Shown here: piece by piece, positions 1 to 10,388 of the stretch
How positions within the stretch are numbered: position 1 is the first letter of the stretch
How the letters are laid out: each line of letters begins with the position of its first letter
Source: Actinomadura graeca
GTDB taxonomy: Bacteria; Actinomycetota; Actinomycetes; Streptosporangiales; Streptosporangiaceae
Reading direction: 5' to 3'
Length of the DNA: 64,000 nucleotides
NCBI RefSeq assembly: GCF_019175365.1
Contig: NZ_CP059572.1
Coordinates: forward strand, 1,364,001-1,428,000
Translations under genes and position numbers: made by a program
The notes under the pieces: model-generated
Told to the model about the DNA's origin: nothing
What the model saw: only the letters and a program-made list of their open reading frames with translations
Database searches by the model: none

Positions 1-214
1 GGCGGCGCTGCGCGACGCGGGCGTCCCGAGGGTGGCCGTCGCGTCCTACTTCCTGGCGCCGGGCCACTTCGCCGACCGGGTGCGCGCCGAGTCGCTCGCG
101 GCGGGTGCCGCGGCCGTCTCCCCCGTGCTCGGCGCGGCGCCGGAGGTCGCGGAGCTGGTCGTCCGGCGCTACGACGAGGCCCTCGCCGTCTCCCGCGAGG
201 CCGCGGCCGTCTGA
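1..214 (+). CDS. Sirohydrochlorin chelatase (CbiX-like), C-terminal fragment
   Basis: Only the last 70 codons lie in the window; the reading frame is open from base 2. The visible part runs RVAVASYFLAPGHFADRV, then a G-A-A-P-E-V-AEL stretch and a short acidic helix. This is the usual end of actinobacterial CbiX-type chelatases, which insert cobalt or ferrous iron into sirohydrochlorin for cobalamin or sirohaem. The catalytic histidines and the N-terminal half lie outside the window, so the family rests on the C-terminal pattern alone. No cobalamin or sirohaem partner gene is seen on this side. Confidence 0.7.
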   Translation, partial: AALRDAGVPRVAVASYFLAPGHFADRVRAESLAAGAAAVSPVLGAAPEVAELVVRRYDEALAVSREAAAV

Positions 215-268
215 CGCCTCCCCCGGGCGGCGTGTGCCGGAGAACGTTCCATCGCCGATCCTCCGGGT

Positions 269-559
269 ATGCGCGCGACCATGGACGACGAGCGAGAGGG
301 CCCCGGGCACGAGCCCGGGACGACCCATGACCGTGACTTCGCGCCGGTGAACCAGGGGTCGGACGCCCGCGGGCGCACCGTCCCGGGGACGCAGGTGCCC
401 CTGAGCGTCCCCGGGGAGGACCCGGTGGACGAGGAGCCCCGCCAGGAGGACGAGATCAGCGGTACCGGCACCCCGGGCGTCGACGTGGGCCACCCCGACG
501 CCCTGCCGCCGGACGAGGAGGGCGTGTCGGACGCCGAGCGCGGCGACGACAGCCGCTGA
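269..559 (+). CDS. Small acidic, probably disordered protein
   Basis: A 96-residue protein with no recognised domain. It is rich in Asp, Glu, Gly and Pro, has few hydrophobic residues and no signal or membrane segment, so it is probably disordered. Codons favour G/C at the third position like the neighbours, which supports translation. An ATG four codons downstream (MDDERE) is an alternative start. It ends convergently with the DUF1707 gene, with a small hairpin between them. The function is unknown, and it could be specific to the genus. Confidence 0.5.
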   Translation: MRATMDDEREGPGHEPGTTHDRDFAPVNQGSDARGRTVPGTQVPLSVPGEDPVDEEPRQEDEISGTGTPGVDVGHPDALPPDEEGVSDAERGDDSR

Positions 560-570
560 GCACGGCCCCA

Positions 571-587
571 AGGCCCGGGGAGGGCCT
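571..587. terminator. Small hairpin between convergent genes
   Basis: AGGCCC and GGGCCT can pair across a five-base loop in the gap between two convergent reading frames. There is no T tract, which is common for actinomycete terminators. The stem is only six pairs, so this is tentative. Confidence 0.35.
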
Positions 588-614
588 CCAGGCGCCTGAG
601 ACGCGATGGGGCGG

Positions 615-1325
615 TCAGGCGGTGCCCGAGCCCCGGTCCTTCCACCAGGAGGCGATGGCGCCGCGGAGGGGCGCGTGGTGCTCGTCGTCCACGATCTTGA
701 TGTCGCCCATCACGGCGTTGGCGTTGACGTGGACGACGGGGACCGGCGCGCCGGGGCGGGGCTCGCGGACGGCGACCCGCCGCTCGCCCATGACCGCGCG
801 GCCTGAGAGGCGCACGCTCACCCCGTCCGGAACGATGATCTTGATGTCGCCCATCACGGCGGTGGCGTGCACGGTGACCTCGCCTGTGGGCACCTGGGCG
901 CCGCGCAGGTCGAGTTCGACGTCGCCCATCACCGACACCACTTCCAGGCGCTCGTCGATGCGGCCGACGATGCGTTCCTTGCAGTCGCCCATGATGGCGC
1001 TGAACTTGCGCTTGACCTGCAGCGGCGCGGGGTTGGCGCCGGGCGCGCCCATGCCGGGCAGGTCGCGGGTGATGCGCTCCAGGTCGCCGTGGGTGACGGC
1101 CGCGTAGGCCGCCTCCGTCCGCTCGGTCAGCTCCTCGAAGGTCAGCCGCCCCTCGACCGAGGCGATCCGCAGCCGCTCGACCACGGCCTCCCGCTCGGCG
1201 TCGGACGCCCGGTACCCCCCGGCGCCGTCCGCCTGCGCCGGGACCACCCCGGGACGGGGCTCCGGCCGCCGGTCCGTGGGACGGCTCGGGGACGGCCGCC
1301 CGGGCTGCGGACTGGACTGACTCAT
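615..1325 (-). CDS. DUF1707 domain protein with LiaF-like beta repeats
   Basis: The 236-residue protein has a proline-rich disordered head (about 1-40). A DUF1707 domain follows (about 38-90), with the usual YRASDAEREAVVERLR start and a G-R-L-T-F-E-E-L helix. The C-terminal region (about 100-236) repeats V/I-MGD-x-K/E four times and has a fifth degenerate VMGE copy, the pattern of the LiaF-type cell-envelope stress fold. There is no signal peptide or membrane helix. Family members are linked to envelope stress sensing, but the exact role is not established. The start is the ATG followed by SQSSPQ. Confidence 0.8.
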   Translation of the reverse strand: MSQSSPQPGRPSPSRPTDRRPEPRPGVVPAQADGAGGYRASDAEREAVVERLRIASVEGRLTFEELTERTEAAYAAVTHGDLERITRDLPGMGAPGANPAPLQVKRKFSAIMGDCKERIVGRIDERLEVVSVMGDVELDLRGAQVPTGEVTVHATAVMGDIKIIVPDGVSVRLSGRAVMGERRVAVREPRPGAPVPVVHVNANAVMGDIKIVDDEHHAPLRGAIASWWKDRGSGTA

Positions 1326-1591
1326 GGTTCCGAAAGTATGCCCCCGCGGCCCACGGGCAATCCGCCGCGCGGACGAGATCGCCCCACCACTTCAGGAGGA
1401 TGCACTGGCGGACACGCTCTTGACATGCTCTTCTCGTCCCAGAACGTGGCGGTTCGCGCCCTGGCGGGCCCCTCGCGGGCGCGGGCGGCGGCTCCCATGG
1501 GACGCGCTCCCGGCCGCGCCGGGGCGGGGTCGCGCCAAGCCGCCCGGCCCGGCCCCGCCGGGGACATGCGGGCCGGGCCCATCGCGCTCGC

Positions 1592-1918
1592 TCAGTGGGC
1601 GGCCTCGTACTGCTCGATGACGTTGGCGGGGATGCGGCCGCGGTCGTTGACCTTGATCCCGGCCGACCGGGCCCACTCGCGGATCTCGGCGCTGCGCTCG
1701 CGGTTGCCCGCCACGCGCGCGGCGCCCCGGCGCCCGCCCGCGGCCCGCGCCTTGCGGGCATTGTCCTTGTACGGCGCGATGGCCTTGCGTAGTTTGGCCG
1801 CGTTTTTCTTGTTCAGATCAATTTCATACGCCCGGCCGTCGAGGGAGAAGGACACGGTTTCCTCCGCCGCCCCCCCGTCAAGGTCATCAACCAGGAGAAC
1901 CTGGACCTTCTGTGCCAT
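1592..1918 (-). CDS. lsr2: Lsr2-family nucleoid-associated protein
   Basis: Lsr2 is the actinobacterial functional counterpart of H-NS: it bridges AT-rich DNA and silences acquired genes. The 108-residue protein has the usual size, an N-terminal dimerisation domain (about 1-60, with [16 protein letters not shown]) and a basic linker. The C-terminal DNA-binding domain carries the RGR minor-groove motif in [20 protein letters not shown] upstream of the ATG is a good ribosome site. Its promoter side faces a stretch with no intact gene. Actinomycetes often carry two lsr2 paralogues, so this need not be the only copy. Confidence 0.95.
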   Translation of the reverse strand: MAQKVQVLLVDDLDGGAAEETVSFSLDGRAYEIDLNKKNAAKLRKAIAPYKDNARKARAAGGRRGAARVAGNRERSAEIREWARSAGIKVNDRGRIPANVIEQYEAAH

Positions 1919-2638
1919 CAGTAGACTTCCTCTCGCTCGGTTTCTCAGTTCGAAGAGTAGCCGATGTTAGGCGGGCGATGTTATTTCGCAACGACCTTCA
2001 CTCCGATGCGAACACCCGATCCTTTCGCCAATGCCCTTCGCCACGGTGACCTCGGGTCGCCGATCACCCACTCGCAGCTTTCGCCCGCAGGTCGCACGGG
2101 TCGTCCGCCGGAGAACCTTAGCCGCGGCCCGGTCCTTTCCCTGAGCCCCATCCGCGGGCGGTGCGGCGAGAAGGCAGCCCGCGCCACCGCCGTGCACGCG
2201 AAGGGCCAATTCCTCATCCGATGCAGAAGAGCACCCCGCAGGCCATGGGAACAAGCCACCCCGGCTACCGGCCGATGACCGGGAAGGCCCTTGCCGACTC
2301 GTCTTCCTCGCCCGTACCGGACGAAGTCGGGGCGGCATACGCGGCACCCGCCGAGCGTGGCGGAGACCGAGGCGATCCCGCCGCCCGCCGGTGCCATGAC
2401 GCCCCCGGTGAGGCGACGCCTCGCAGGTCAACCCGCGAACCCGCGGGGGCGCCGATGCGCTGACAGCGCGGGCGGGCGGACGGGAGGGGCCCTCGCCCGG
2501 CGCCCGGCCCGTCCAGGGCGGCTCCGGGCACGCGAAGCGAACAGGCCGCCGCAGGCCGAGGGCCCGGCGGGCGGCCGCGATGGGCCGGCCCCGCGCCGTC
2601 CCGGCCGGCAAAGGCGCGGCCCGCCAAGACCGGGAGGC
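1919..2638. other. Gene-poor stretch upstream of lsr2
   Basis: About 720 bases with no convincing gene. Reading frames exist on both strands, but their translations are Arg/Pro/Ala-rich with no domain, no conserved-looking motif and no ribosome site, as expected of random frames in GC-rich DNA. The first 60 bases hold the lsr2 leader and presumably its promoter. The rest may be decayed coding DNA, because a clear pseudogene follows directly. Confidence 0.5.
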
Positions 2639-3043
2639 ATCCCCACGCCAACCTCCAGCACCTCCGAGCCGATTTCCGCGGCGCCCGCGCTATTCACCGC
2701 CGACGCCTACATCACCACCGCCGACCTAGATGAAACCGTCGTCGAGGTGCGTCGCAACGACGAGTCGAAGGCGACCGGCGCACGGGCGCAGAACAGACGG
2801 GCGTCGAGTACGCCGGCGGAAGCCCGCTCGACAAAACCTCCGGGCGGCGCAGCGACATGATCGGCCTCGGCTTCGGTAAGGACACCTCGGTACAGGTTCG
2901 TATAGAACTGCCCCACGGTTCACGAATCCAAGGATCCACAGGTCCGGGAAGCCGGTGGCGCGACACCCTGTTCGGGTGAATGCGAACTGTCCGCCGGCGC
3001 CGGCTCCATCGGGGCCGAGAACGCCGAGTCGCCGCGCCCGGAC
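2639..3043 (+). pseudogene. Decayed DUF4097-family adhesin-like gene with two frameshifts
   Basis: Three pieces read like consecutive parts of a DUF4097-type beta-solenoid protein, in different frames. Piece one (frame of 2639) gives ELFT-like residues, then ADAYITTADLDETVVEVRR. Piece two (frame of 2791) gives EQTGVEYAGGSPLDK, then DTSVQVRIELPHGSRIQGS, and hits TGA at 2977-2979. Piece three returns to the first frame at 2975 with GECELSAGAGSIGAENAES. GGGAGG precedes ATC CCC ACG, where family members would start ATG-Pro-Thr, so the start codon also looks mutated. The family is usually about 220-280 residues long, and the rest is not recognisable. The right boundary is approximate. Confidence 0.65.
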
Positions 3044-3280
3044 GGCCGCCCGAGTCCGGACCGGGACAAAAACCGCGGCAGCCGGGCCCGGGCCGTTACG
3101 GTGAACCCTGCTCGCACGGGCCGGGGCGGCGGCGGGGAAAAGCCCGGCGGATCCCCGGCGAGGCCCGCGCGGGGCAGCCGTCCGGCGTTCTCCCGGATCG
3201 TCCGCAGACCCTGGCCGGCGGCCGGTGACATTAGGCTGCGGCGGGGAAGGGCCTGATCACAGACCCGGGGGGGTGAGCGG

Positions 3281-4339
3281 ATGGGGTCCGGCAAACGCGA
3301 CGTCTGGTCGCCCTTGACGATCCTGCCGTTCGCCATGATGGCCGTCGTCGCGATCGGCGACGTCCTCGCCGGGCCCGGGACGGGCTATCTCCCGCTGCTC
3401 GCCCTCGGGCCCGCCTTCGCCAGCCTGGCCGGGGGCGTGGCGCGCACCGCGGCGGTCGGCGTGCTCGCCCTGGCGCTGTGCGCCGGCCTGGCGCGCTTCA
3501 ACCACATCCTCAGCAGCCGCAACAGCACCCTGACCTTCATCTCGCTCATCGGCGTCACGGCCGCGGGGATGCTCGCCAGCTTCTACCGGGAGCGCGACGA
3601 GCGGGAGCTGGCGGACGTGCGCACCATCGCCGAGGTGGCGCAGCGGGTGCTGCTGCGGCCCATGCCCCGCCGCGTCGGGCCCATCCGCGCGGCCGTCCGG
3701 TACATCTCGGCCGCGGCTGGCGCCCGGATCGGCGGCGACCTGTACGAGGTGGTGATGACGCCTCGGGGCGTGCGGGTGATCGTCGGGGACGTCCAGGGGA
3801 AGGGGCTGGACGCGGTGGAGACGGCGGCGGCGGTGCTCGGCGCCTTCCGGGAGGCCGCCTACGACGAGCCGGGGCTGCCCGGCGTCGCCGACCGGATCGA
3901 GCGGACGCTGGCGCGGCGGCTCACCGGCGAGCAGTTCGTCACCGCGGTGCTGGCCGAGCTGCATCCCGACGACCGGGTCACGCTGCTCAACCGGGGCCAT
4001 CCGCCGCCCCTCCTCGTCCGCGCGGGCCGGGCAGCCGAGCCGCTCGACCCGCCGGAGGCGGCGCCGCCGCTGGGCCTGTCCGGGCTCGTCGACGAGCCCG
4101 CGTGCACCTTCTCCGTCGGGTTCGCCCCCGGAGACCAGATGCTGCTCTACACCGACGGCGTCGTGGAGGCGCGCAATGGCAAGGGCGACTTCTATCCGCT
4201 GACCGAACGGGCGGCCTCGCTTCTGGACGCCGACCCCGAAACGGCCCTGGACACGCTTCAGGCGGACCTCCTCCGGTACGTAGGGGCGCCGCTCGACGAT
4301 GACGCGGCGATGCTGCTGTTGACGACCGAACGCGCCTGA
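3281..4339 (+). CDS. Membrane-anchored PP2C (SpoIIE-type) protein phosphatase
   Basis: The 352-residue protein has three or four hydrophobic segments in the first 100 residues, a short linker, then a SpoIIE-type PP2C catalytic domain from about 110. Metal-binding acidic positions are visible in GGDLYEV, VGDVQGKG, LLYTDGVVEARN and the final DDDAAML. Such enzymes dephosphorylate phosphoserine or phosphothreonine, typically on anti-anti-sigma factors. There is no PAS, GAF or anti-sigma kinase domain, so the input signal is unclear, though the membrane part could sense it. No anti-sigma or STAS gene lies beside it. The ATG follows a G-rich ribosome site. Confidence 0.9.
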   Translation: MGSGKRDVWSPLTILPFAMMAVVAIGDVLAGPGTGYLPLLALGPAFASLAGGVARTAAVGVLALALCAGLARFNHILSSRNSTLTFISLIGVTAAGMLASFYRERDERELADVRTIAEVAQRVLLRPMPRRVGPIRAAVRYISAAAGARIGGDLYEVVMTPRGVRVIVGDVQGKGLDAVETAAAVLGAFREAAYDEPGLPGVADRIERTLARRLTGEQFVTAVLAELHPDDRVTLLNRGHPPPLLVRAGRAAEPLDPPEAAPPLGLSGLVDEPACTFSVGFAPGDQMLLYTDGVVEARNGKGDFYPLTERAASLLDADPETALDTLQADLLRYVGAPLDDDAAMLLLTTERA

Positions 4340-4367
4340 CGCCCTCGGCGCGTTCCCGCGACCTCAC

Positions 4368-4400
4368 GTGACCAGCGCGTGACCAGCGCGTGACCAGCGC
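4368..4400. repeat. Three tandem copies of an 11-bp unit
   Basis: GTGACCAGCGC occurs three times head to tail without a mismatch, 28 bases after the PP2C stop codon and about 165 bases before the next start codon. It may be a replication-slippage repeat or a protein-binding array; the sequence does not decide. Confidence 0.8.
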
Positions 4401-4449
4401 GTCCACGCGGCCTTCGACGCGTTCTGGAAGGCCACTGAAAAGCCCGTCA

Positions 4450-4479
4450 TTGACAGTAGGCCGGACGCGTCATGATCCT
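4450..4479 (+). promoter_or_regulatory. Possible housekeeping sigma promoter of the secreted protein gene
   Basis: A perfect TTGACA -35 hexamer at 4450-4455 is followed by CATGAT at 15 bases or GATCCT at 18 bases as the -10. Neither spacing/hexamer combination is ideal. The site lies about 90 bases upstream of the chosen ATG. Confidence 0.35.
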
Positions 4480-4563
4480 TGGGACCGGCGCGGGCCCCCA
4501 GCCCCGTGCCACGGCCAGCGCGCGCATGCCGAATCGCTCCCGCCCCCCGCAAGGAGTCCCGCC

Positions 4564-5526
4564 ATGCCGCCTAGAATGCTGCCGCCGAGAACCGGGTCGC
4601 CCGGAGTCGTTCCGGCCCGACGGGCCCTGCTCGCCGTCGCCACCGCCGCCGCGCTCGCGGCCGCCCCCGCCGCCACCGGACCGGCCTCCGCCGTGCAGGC
4701 GCCCCCCGGCGGGAACAGCGCCGCCACGTCCCCCGACCCGAACGCGCCCAAGCACGGGACCGTCGAGGGCGCGCGCGCCTTCGTCCGGAACGCGGGCAGC
4801 GCCAAGGCCGTCGCCGCGTTCCGCGAGCTGCACGGCGACCGTGTCGCGCGCGAGCAGGTCCACCATTTCTGGGGGGTCGAGCCCGCCGCCGGGTCGCATG
4901 ACGGGTTCCAGGCCACGCACAGCGTCGACACCAGCTACAAGGTGTCCTTCAAGGACGACTACACCTACACGCCGACGATCAAGGCCGCCGGGTCCTGCAT
5001 GGAGATCACCACCGTGTACTCCCAGGCCGTCGGCAACGAGATCTGGGCCTGGGACTGGTGCGGCGGGAACGGGCCGAAGAAGGAGGTCAAGATGGACGCC
5101 GACTTCCTCCAGACCTACACCAAGACCGTGAACGGGCGTCCCGCCTACAGCGTGCAGCTCGTGAAGACCGACGCGGGCCAGAACGCCTGGTCGGCGTACC
5201 TCTACAACTTCAAGACGAGCAGCTGGAGCCTCTTCTACAGCAAGTCGGGGACCGACACCAGCTCGCTGAAGTACGGCTGGGACATCTTCGAGATCTACGC
5301 CAGCCGCAACTCCGCCACCAACACCGCCTACTACTGCACCGACGCCAAGAACGTCGTGTTCGAGAGCAGTTCCATCCAGCTCCGGAACGGCGGCGCGTGG
5401 AAGCCGGCGAGCCCGTCGGAGTCGCCGTGGCAGCCGGTCACCTCGCCGAACCCGAACGACTACCTGTGCCCGGCGCTGAAGTTCGTCCGCGAGGGCGCGA
5501 ACGACCACTGGATCGTCCGGCAGTAG
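4564..5526 (+). CDS. Secreted protein of unknown function, four cysteines
   Basis: The 320-residue protein begins with a basic stretch, a hydrophobic Ala-rich core (about 20-40) and an Ala-x-Ala cleavage region, a typical Sec signal peptide. The mature part is rich in Tyr, Trp, Asn, Ser and Thr, with many short beta-like segments. Cysteines at about 145, 166, 258 and 302 could form two disulfides. That composition suggests an extracellular beta-sandwich or lectin-like fold, but I recognise no family and no catalytic signature. The ATG is chosen because AAGGAG lies seven bases upstream and the signal peptide starts there; the frame is open 58 codons further upstream. Confidence 0.75.
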   Translation: MPPRMLPPRTGSPGVVPARRALLAVATAAALAAAPAATGPASAVQAPPGGNSAATSPDPNAPKHGTVEGARAFVRNAGSAKAVAAFRELHGDRVAREQVHHFWGVEPAAGSHDGFQATHSVDTSYKVSFKDDYTYTPTIKAAGSCMEITTVYSQAVGNEIWAWDWCGGNGPKKEVKMDADFLQTYTKTVNGRPAYSVQLVKTDAGQNAWSAYLYNFKTSSWSLFYSKSGTDTSSLKYGWDIFEIYASRNSATNTAYYCTDAKNVVFESSSIQLRNGGAWKPASPSESPWQPVTSPNPNDYLCPALKFVREGANDHWIVRQ

Positions 5527-5702
5527 CCGGCGCCGCCGGGCCCGGCCCCCCGGTGACCCTGGTGGCCAGGTCCGGCGGGGTTGTTCGCGTTTCGTTAGCA
5601 GGCGCCCTGACCGGCGGAAATGTGTGCGCCGGGTGAAGGGGCGGCTACGCCGGGGTCCTCCGGCGGGACCCGCTGTCATGATTTGATCGTAGGCTGAAGG
5701 CC

Positions 5703-6266
5703 ATGCCCGACGGCCGTCCCTCCTGCCCCTGCGTGATCTGTCACGACTACGGCGACCGCGACCGCCTGGACAACTTCCAGCTCCGCACGATCGTGCACAT
5801 CAGCCAGTACGGATGGAGCGTCGTCCTCGTGCATCCGGACGGGGAGCTCCCCGGCTGGGCGTACACGATCGGGCTGTGGCACAGCCACCGGTCGGCCGAG
5901 CTCGCGCTGTTCGGCGGCGACGTGTACGAGATGGAGGAGACGCTGAACGCCCTCGGCCGGCAGACCGCCGAGGGCGACGGGCCCGCCGAGGGCGAGCGCC
6001 GCGACAATGTCGTGCGGGGACGGCAGGCCGCGTTCCGGATGGCCGACGTCCGCTGGTACGACGCGCTGTTCGCCGGCGCCGTCGCCTTCTACCGGCGGCC
6101 GCCGCTGCCGATCCTGCAGGTGGCCTGGCCGAACCCGGAGGGGCTGTTCCCCTGGCAGCCGGGCACCGACCTGGCGTTCCGGCACTCCCAGCCGTGGCTG
6201 TGGCTGGCCCCGTCCCAGCACTCCCCCGGCCCGTGGACGCGCCGCGTCCAGGCCCTGGAGGGCTGA
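5703..6266 (+). CDS. DUF4262 domain-containing protein
   Basis: The 187-residue protein matches the DUF4262 pattern: a conserved I-x-Q-Y-G-W-S-V-V-L-V segment, then WAYTIGLWH, then a late FPW-x-P-G-x-D motif. The biochemical role of this family is unknown. The N terminus has a small CPCVICHDYGD cysteine cluster that might bind metal. No export signal is seen. GAAGG precedes the ATG. The following acetyltransferase gene runs the same way after a gap of under 50 bases and may be co-transcribed. Confidence 0.85.
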   Translation: MPDGRPSCPCVICHDYGDRDRLDNFQLRTIVHISQYGWSVVLVHPDGELPGWAYTIGLWHSHRSAELALFGGDVYEMEETLNALGRQTAEGDGPAEGERRDNVVRGRQAAFRMADVRWYDALFAGAVAFYRRPPLPILQVAWPNPEGLFPWQPGTDLAFRHSQPWLWLAPSQHSPGPWTRRVQALEG

Positions 6267-6313
6267 CGGCGCGCGTCCTCCCCGCCCGCGGGCCCGCGGC
6301 ATACGATCGGCGG

Positions 6314-6895
6314 GTGTACGGGCCGATCGCCGAGACCATCGCCACGCCGCGCCTCGTGCTGGAGCCGCTGGCCGTCCACCACGCCGACGAGATGGCCGCA
6401 GTCCTGGACGACCCGCGCCTGCACCGCTTCATCGGCGGCGAGCCCCTCACCCGGGACGAGCTGCGCGCCCGGTACGAGCACCTGGTGGCGGGCCCGGCGC
6501 CGTTCCACCAGGAGTGCTGGCTGAACTGGGTGGTCCGCCGCGTCCGGGACGGGCAGGCGGTCGGGTACGTCCAGGCGACCGTCAAACCGGCGCAGCCGGG
6601 CTTCACGGTGACGCCGCGGGACGCCGGCTCCACCGTCACCCCCTCGCCCGCGCGGACCGTCGCGTCCGTCGCGTGGGTCATCGGCATGCCCTACCAGGGG
6701 TTCGGTTTCGCCGGGGAGGCGGGCCGCGCGCTGGTGGACTGGCTCCTCGCCCACGGTGCCGGCGAGATCGTCGCGGCGATCCACCCCGGGAACGCGGCGT
6801 CCGGGGCGGTGGCCGCCCGGCTCGGCCTGCGGCCCACGGCGGAGACCGCCGACGGGGAGACCGTCTGGCGCCTCCCCCGCGGCGGGACGCGGTGA
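6314..6895 (+). CDS. GNAT-family N-acetyltransferase
   Basis: The 193-residue protein has the RimJ/RimL-like start (IATPRLVLEPL), a central beta strand region, the acetyl-CoA pyrophosphate loop in QGFGFAGEA (Q-x-x-G-x-A type) and the terminal N-x-A-S-x-x-V-A-x-R-L-G-L-R motif. The acceptor substrate cannot be predicted. A short insertion around residues 97-115 is rich in Thr, Val and Pro. GTG is taken as the start because it immediately precedes the conserved strand; the frame is open further upstream, where the sequence belongs to the DUF4262 gene in another frame. Confidence 0.85.
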   Translation: MYGPIAETIATPRLVLEPLAVHHADEMAAVLDDPRLHRFIGGEPLTRDELRARYEHLVAGPAPFHQECWLNWVVRRVRDGQAVGYVQATVKPAQPGFTVTPRDAGSTVTPSPARTVASVAWVIGMPYQGFGFAGEAGRALVDWLLAHGAGEIVAAIHPGNAASGAVAARLGLRPTAETADGETVWRLPRGGTR

Positions 6896-6985
6896 CACTC
6901 TGATGTCGCGCGCGGCGGGCGGTGAGCGCGCGGGTAGGTCACAATCGACGGGGTCTGTCGTCGACCGGTCGAGGAGAGGGAGCGC

Positions 6986-9079
<2,094 letters not shown>

Positions 9080-9112
9080 CCCGGCGGGCCGGCGGTTCGG
9101 CGGGCCGACGGG

Positions 9113-9508
9113 CTAGCCGATCTGGATGGCGGTCAGGAACACCAGGACGACGGTGGCGACGGCCACGAGCCCGTGGACGGCGACGGCGGTGGCCGGGAAC
9201 GCCTGCTCGGCGCCGCGGGCGTGCCGTCCGCCGCGCCCGACGAGCCAGCGCGTGAACAGCATGAAGCCCTGGAAGGCGACGACGAGCAGGGCGGCGAACG
9301 CGCCCCAGGCGTAGCCCGCCCACCCGGTGGACAGGTAGGCGATCCAGACGGCGAGCCCGAGGACGGCGGTCAGCGGGTGGACGACGACGACCAGGACCGG
9401 GAAGCGCGTCACCTTCGTCGCCCGCCCGCCGCGCGCCGTCCAGACGACCAGCAGGTAACCCCCGGCGGCCGCGGCGAGAACCCACGCGGCCAGTGCGGCG
9501 AACTCCAA
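9113..9508 (-). CDS. Small four-helix membrane protein
   Basis: The 131-residue protein has four hydrophobic segments (about 3-22, 36-60, 63-85 and 105-128) separated by short basic loops, one rich in Arg and Gly. Similar small proteins of unknown function are common in actinomycetes. There is no catalytic motif. It lies convergent to glgX and divergent from the RibD_C gene. The ATG is preceded by AAGGGATGGGAG. Confidence 0.65.
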   Translation of the reverse strand: MEFAALAAWVLAAAAGGYLLVVWTARGGRATKVTRFPVLVVVVHPLTAVLGLAVWIAYLSTGWAGYAWGAFAALLVVAFQGFMLFTRWLVGRGGRHARGAEQAFPATAVAVHGLVAVATVVLVFLTAIQIG

Positions 9509-9647
9509 CTCCCATCCCTTCGCTCAGGTCCCCGTCCCCGCGACCAGTGTCGCGCGCCGGATGCGCCGCCATGGCGGGTTCCCACAGATTGCCCCACAGA
9601 CCGTTACCGTGCCGGTCAAATTGGGTGTGCAGTAGCGTGGTGGTCCT

Positions 9648-10388
9648 ATGCGGAACCTCGCTCCCGCGCCCGGGCCGGTGGACCTGGCCGAGCGCTACGC
9701 CTATCCCGGGCACGGCCCGTTCCTGCGGGCGAACATGGTCGCCAGCCTGGACGGGGCGGCGCAGCGCGACGGTCTCAGCGGCGGCCTCGGCGGCGAGGCC
9801 GACCGGGCGCTGTTCTCGCTGCTGCGCGGGCTGGCGGACGTGGTGATCGTCGGCGCCGGGACGGTCCGGGCCGAGGGGTACGGGCCCGTCCGCCCGGACG
9901 ACGGGTGGGGCGGGGTGCGCGACGGGCGGGCGCCCGTGCCGCCATTGGCGATCGTCTCGCGCTCCCTCGACCTCGACCTCGACGCGCCCGTGTTCACCGA
10001 GGCCGCCGCCAGGACGATCGTCCTCGCGCCGGCCGCGGCGGACCCGGCGCGGCTGCGGGCGGCGCGGGAACGGGCCGAGGTCATCGTCGCCGGGGAGGCG
10101 TCACTGGACTTCACCGCCGCCGTCCGGGAACTGGAGGCGCGCGGTCACCGGCGGATGCTGTGCGAGGGCGGACCGGCGGTGCTCGGGGGGCTGGTCGAGG
10201 CCGGTCTGCTGGACGAGCTGTGCCTGACGCTGAGCCCGCGTCTCATCGGGGGGCGCCCGACGCGCATCCTGAACGGGCCGCCGGTGTCCGTCCCGCCCGA
10301 GATGACCCTGGGGCACGCCCTGGAGGACGACGGGTTCCTGTTCCTGCGCTACACCTCGCGCGGCGGGGACGGCGCCCCCAGCCTGTAG
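9648..10388 (+). CDS. Pyrimidine reductase-family protein (RibD C-terminal domain)
   Basis: A stand-alone RibD_C domain of 246 residues. The family includes the reductase half of RibD and DHFR-like enzymes. Diagnostic parts are ANMVASLDGAAQ (strand A and substrate loop), VVIVGAGTVRAEGYGP (NADP loop), a Rossmann-like middle, LCEGGPAVLGGLVEAGL and LCLTLSPRLIGG. It lacks the deaminase half, so it is either a riboflavin-pathway reductase or, more likely, a paralogue with another substrate. It faces a paralogue that ends inside its own last 40 bases. Confidence 0.85.
   Translation: MRNLAPAPGPVDLAERYAYPGHGPFLRANMVASLDGAAQRDGLSGGLGGEADRALFSLLRGLADVVIVGAGTVRAEGYGPVRPDDGWGGVRDGRAPVPPLAIVSRSLDLDLDAPVFTEAAARTIVLAPAAADPARLRAARERAEVIVAGEASLDFTAAVRELEARGHRRMLCEGGPAVLGGLVEAGLLDELCLTLSPRLIGGRPTRILNGPPVSVPPEMTLGHALEDDGFLFLRYTSRGGDGAPSL

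Noticed and set aside
169..1761. Long minus-strand frame over the small acidic, DUF1707 and lsr2 genes
   Set aside because: No domain, Arg-rich composition, and it overlaps better-supported genes in other frames.
1967..2611. Reading frames on both strands between lsr2 and the pseudogene
   Set aside because: Low-complexity Arg/Pro/Ala text, no ribosome site, no motif; described as a gene-poor stretch instead.
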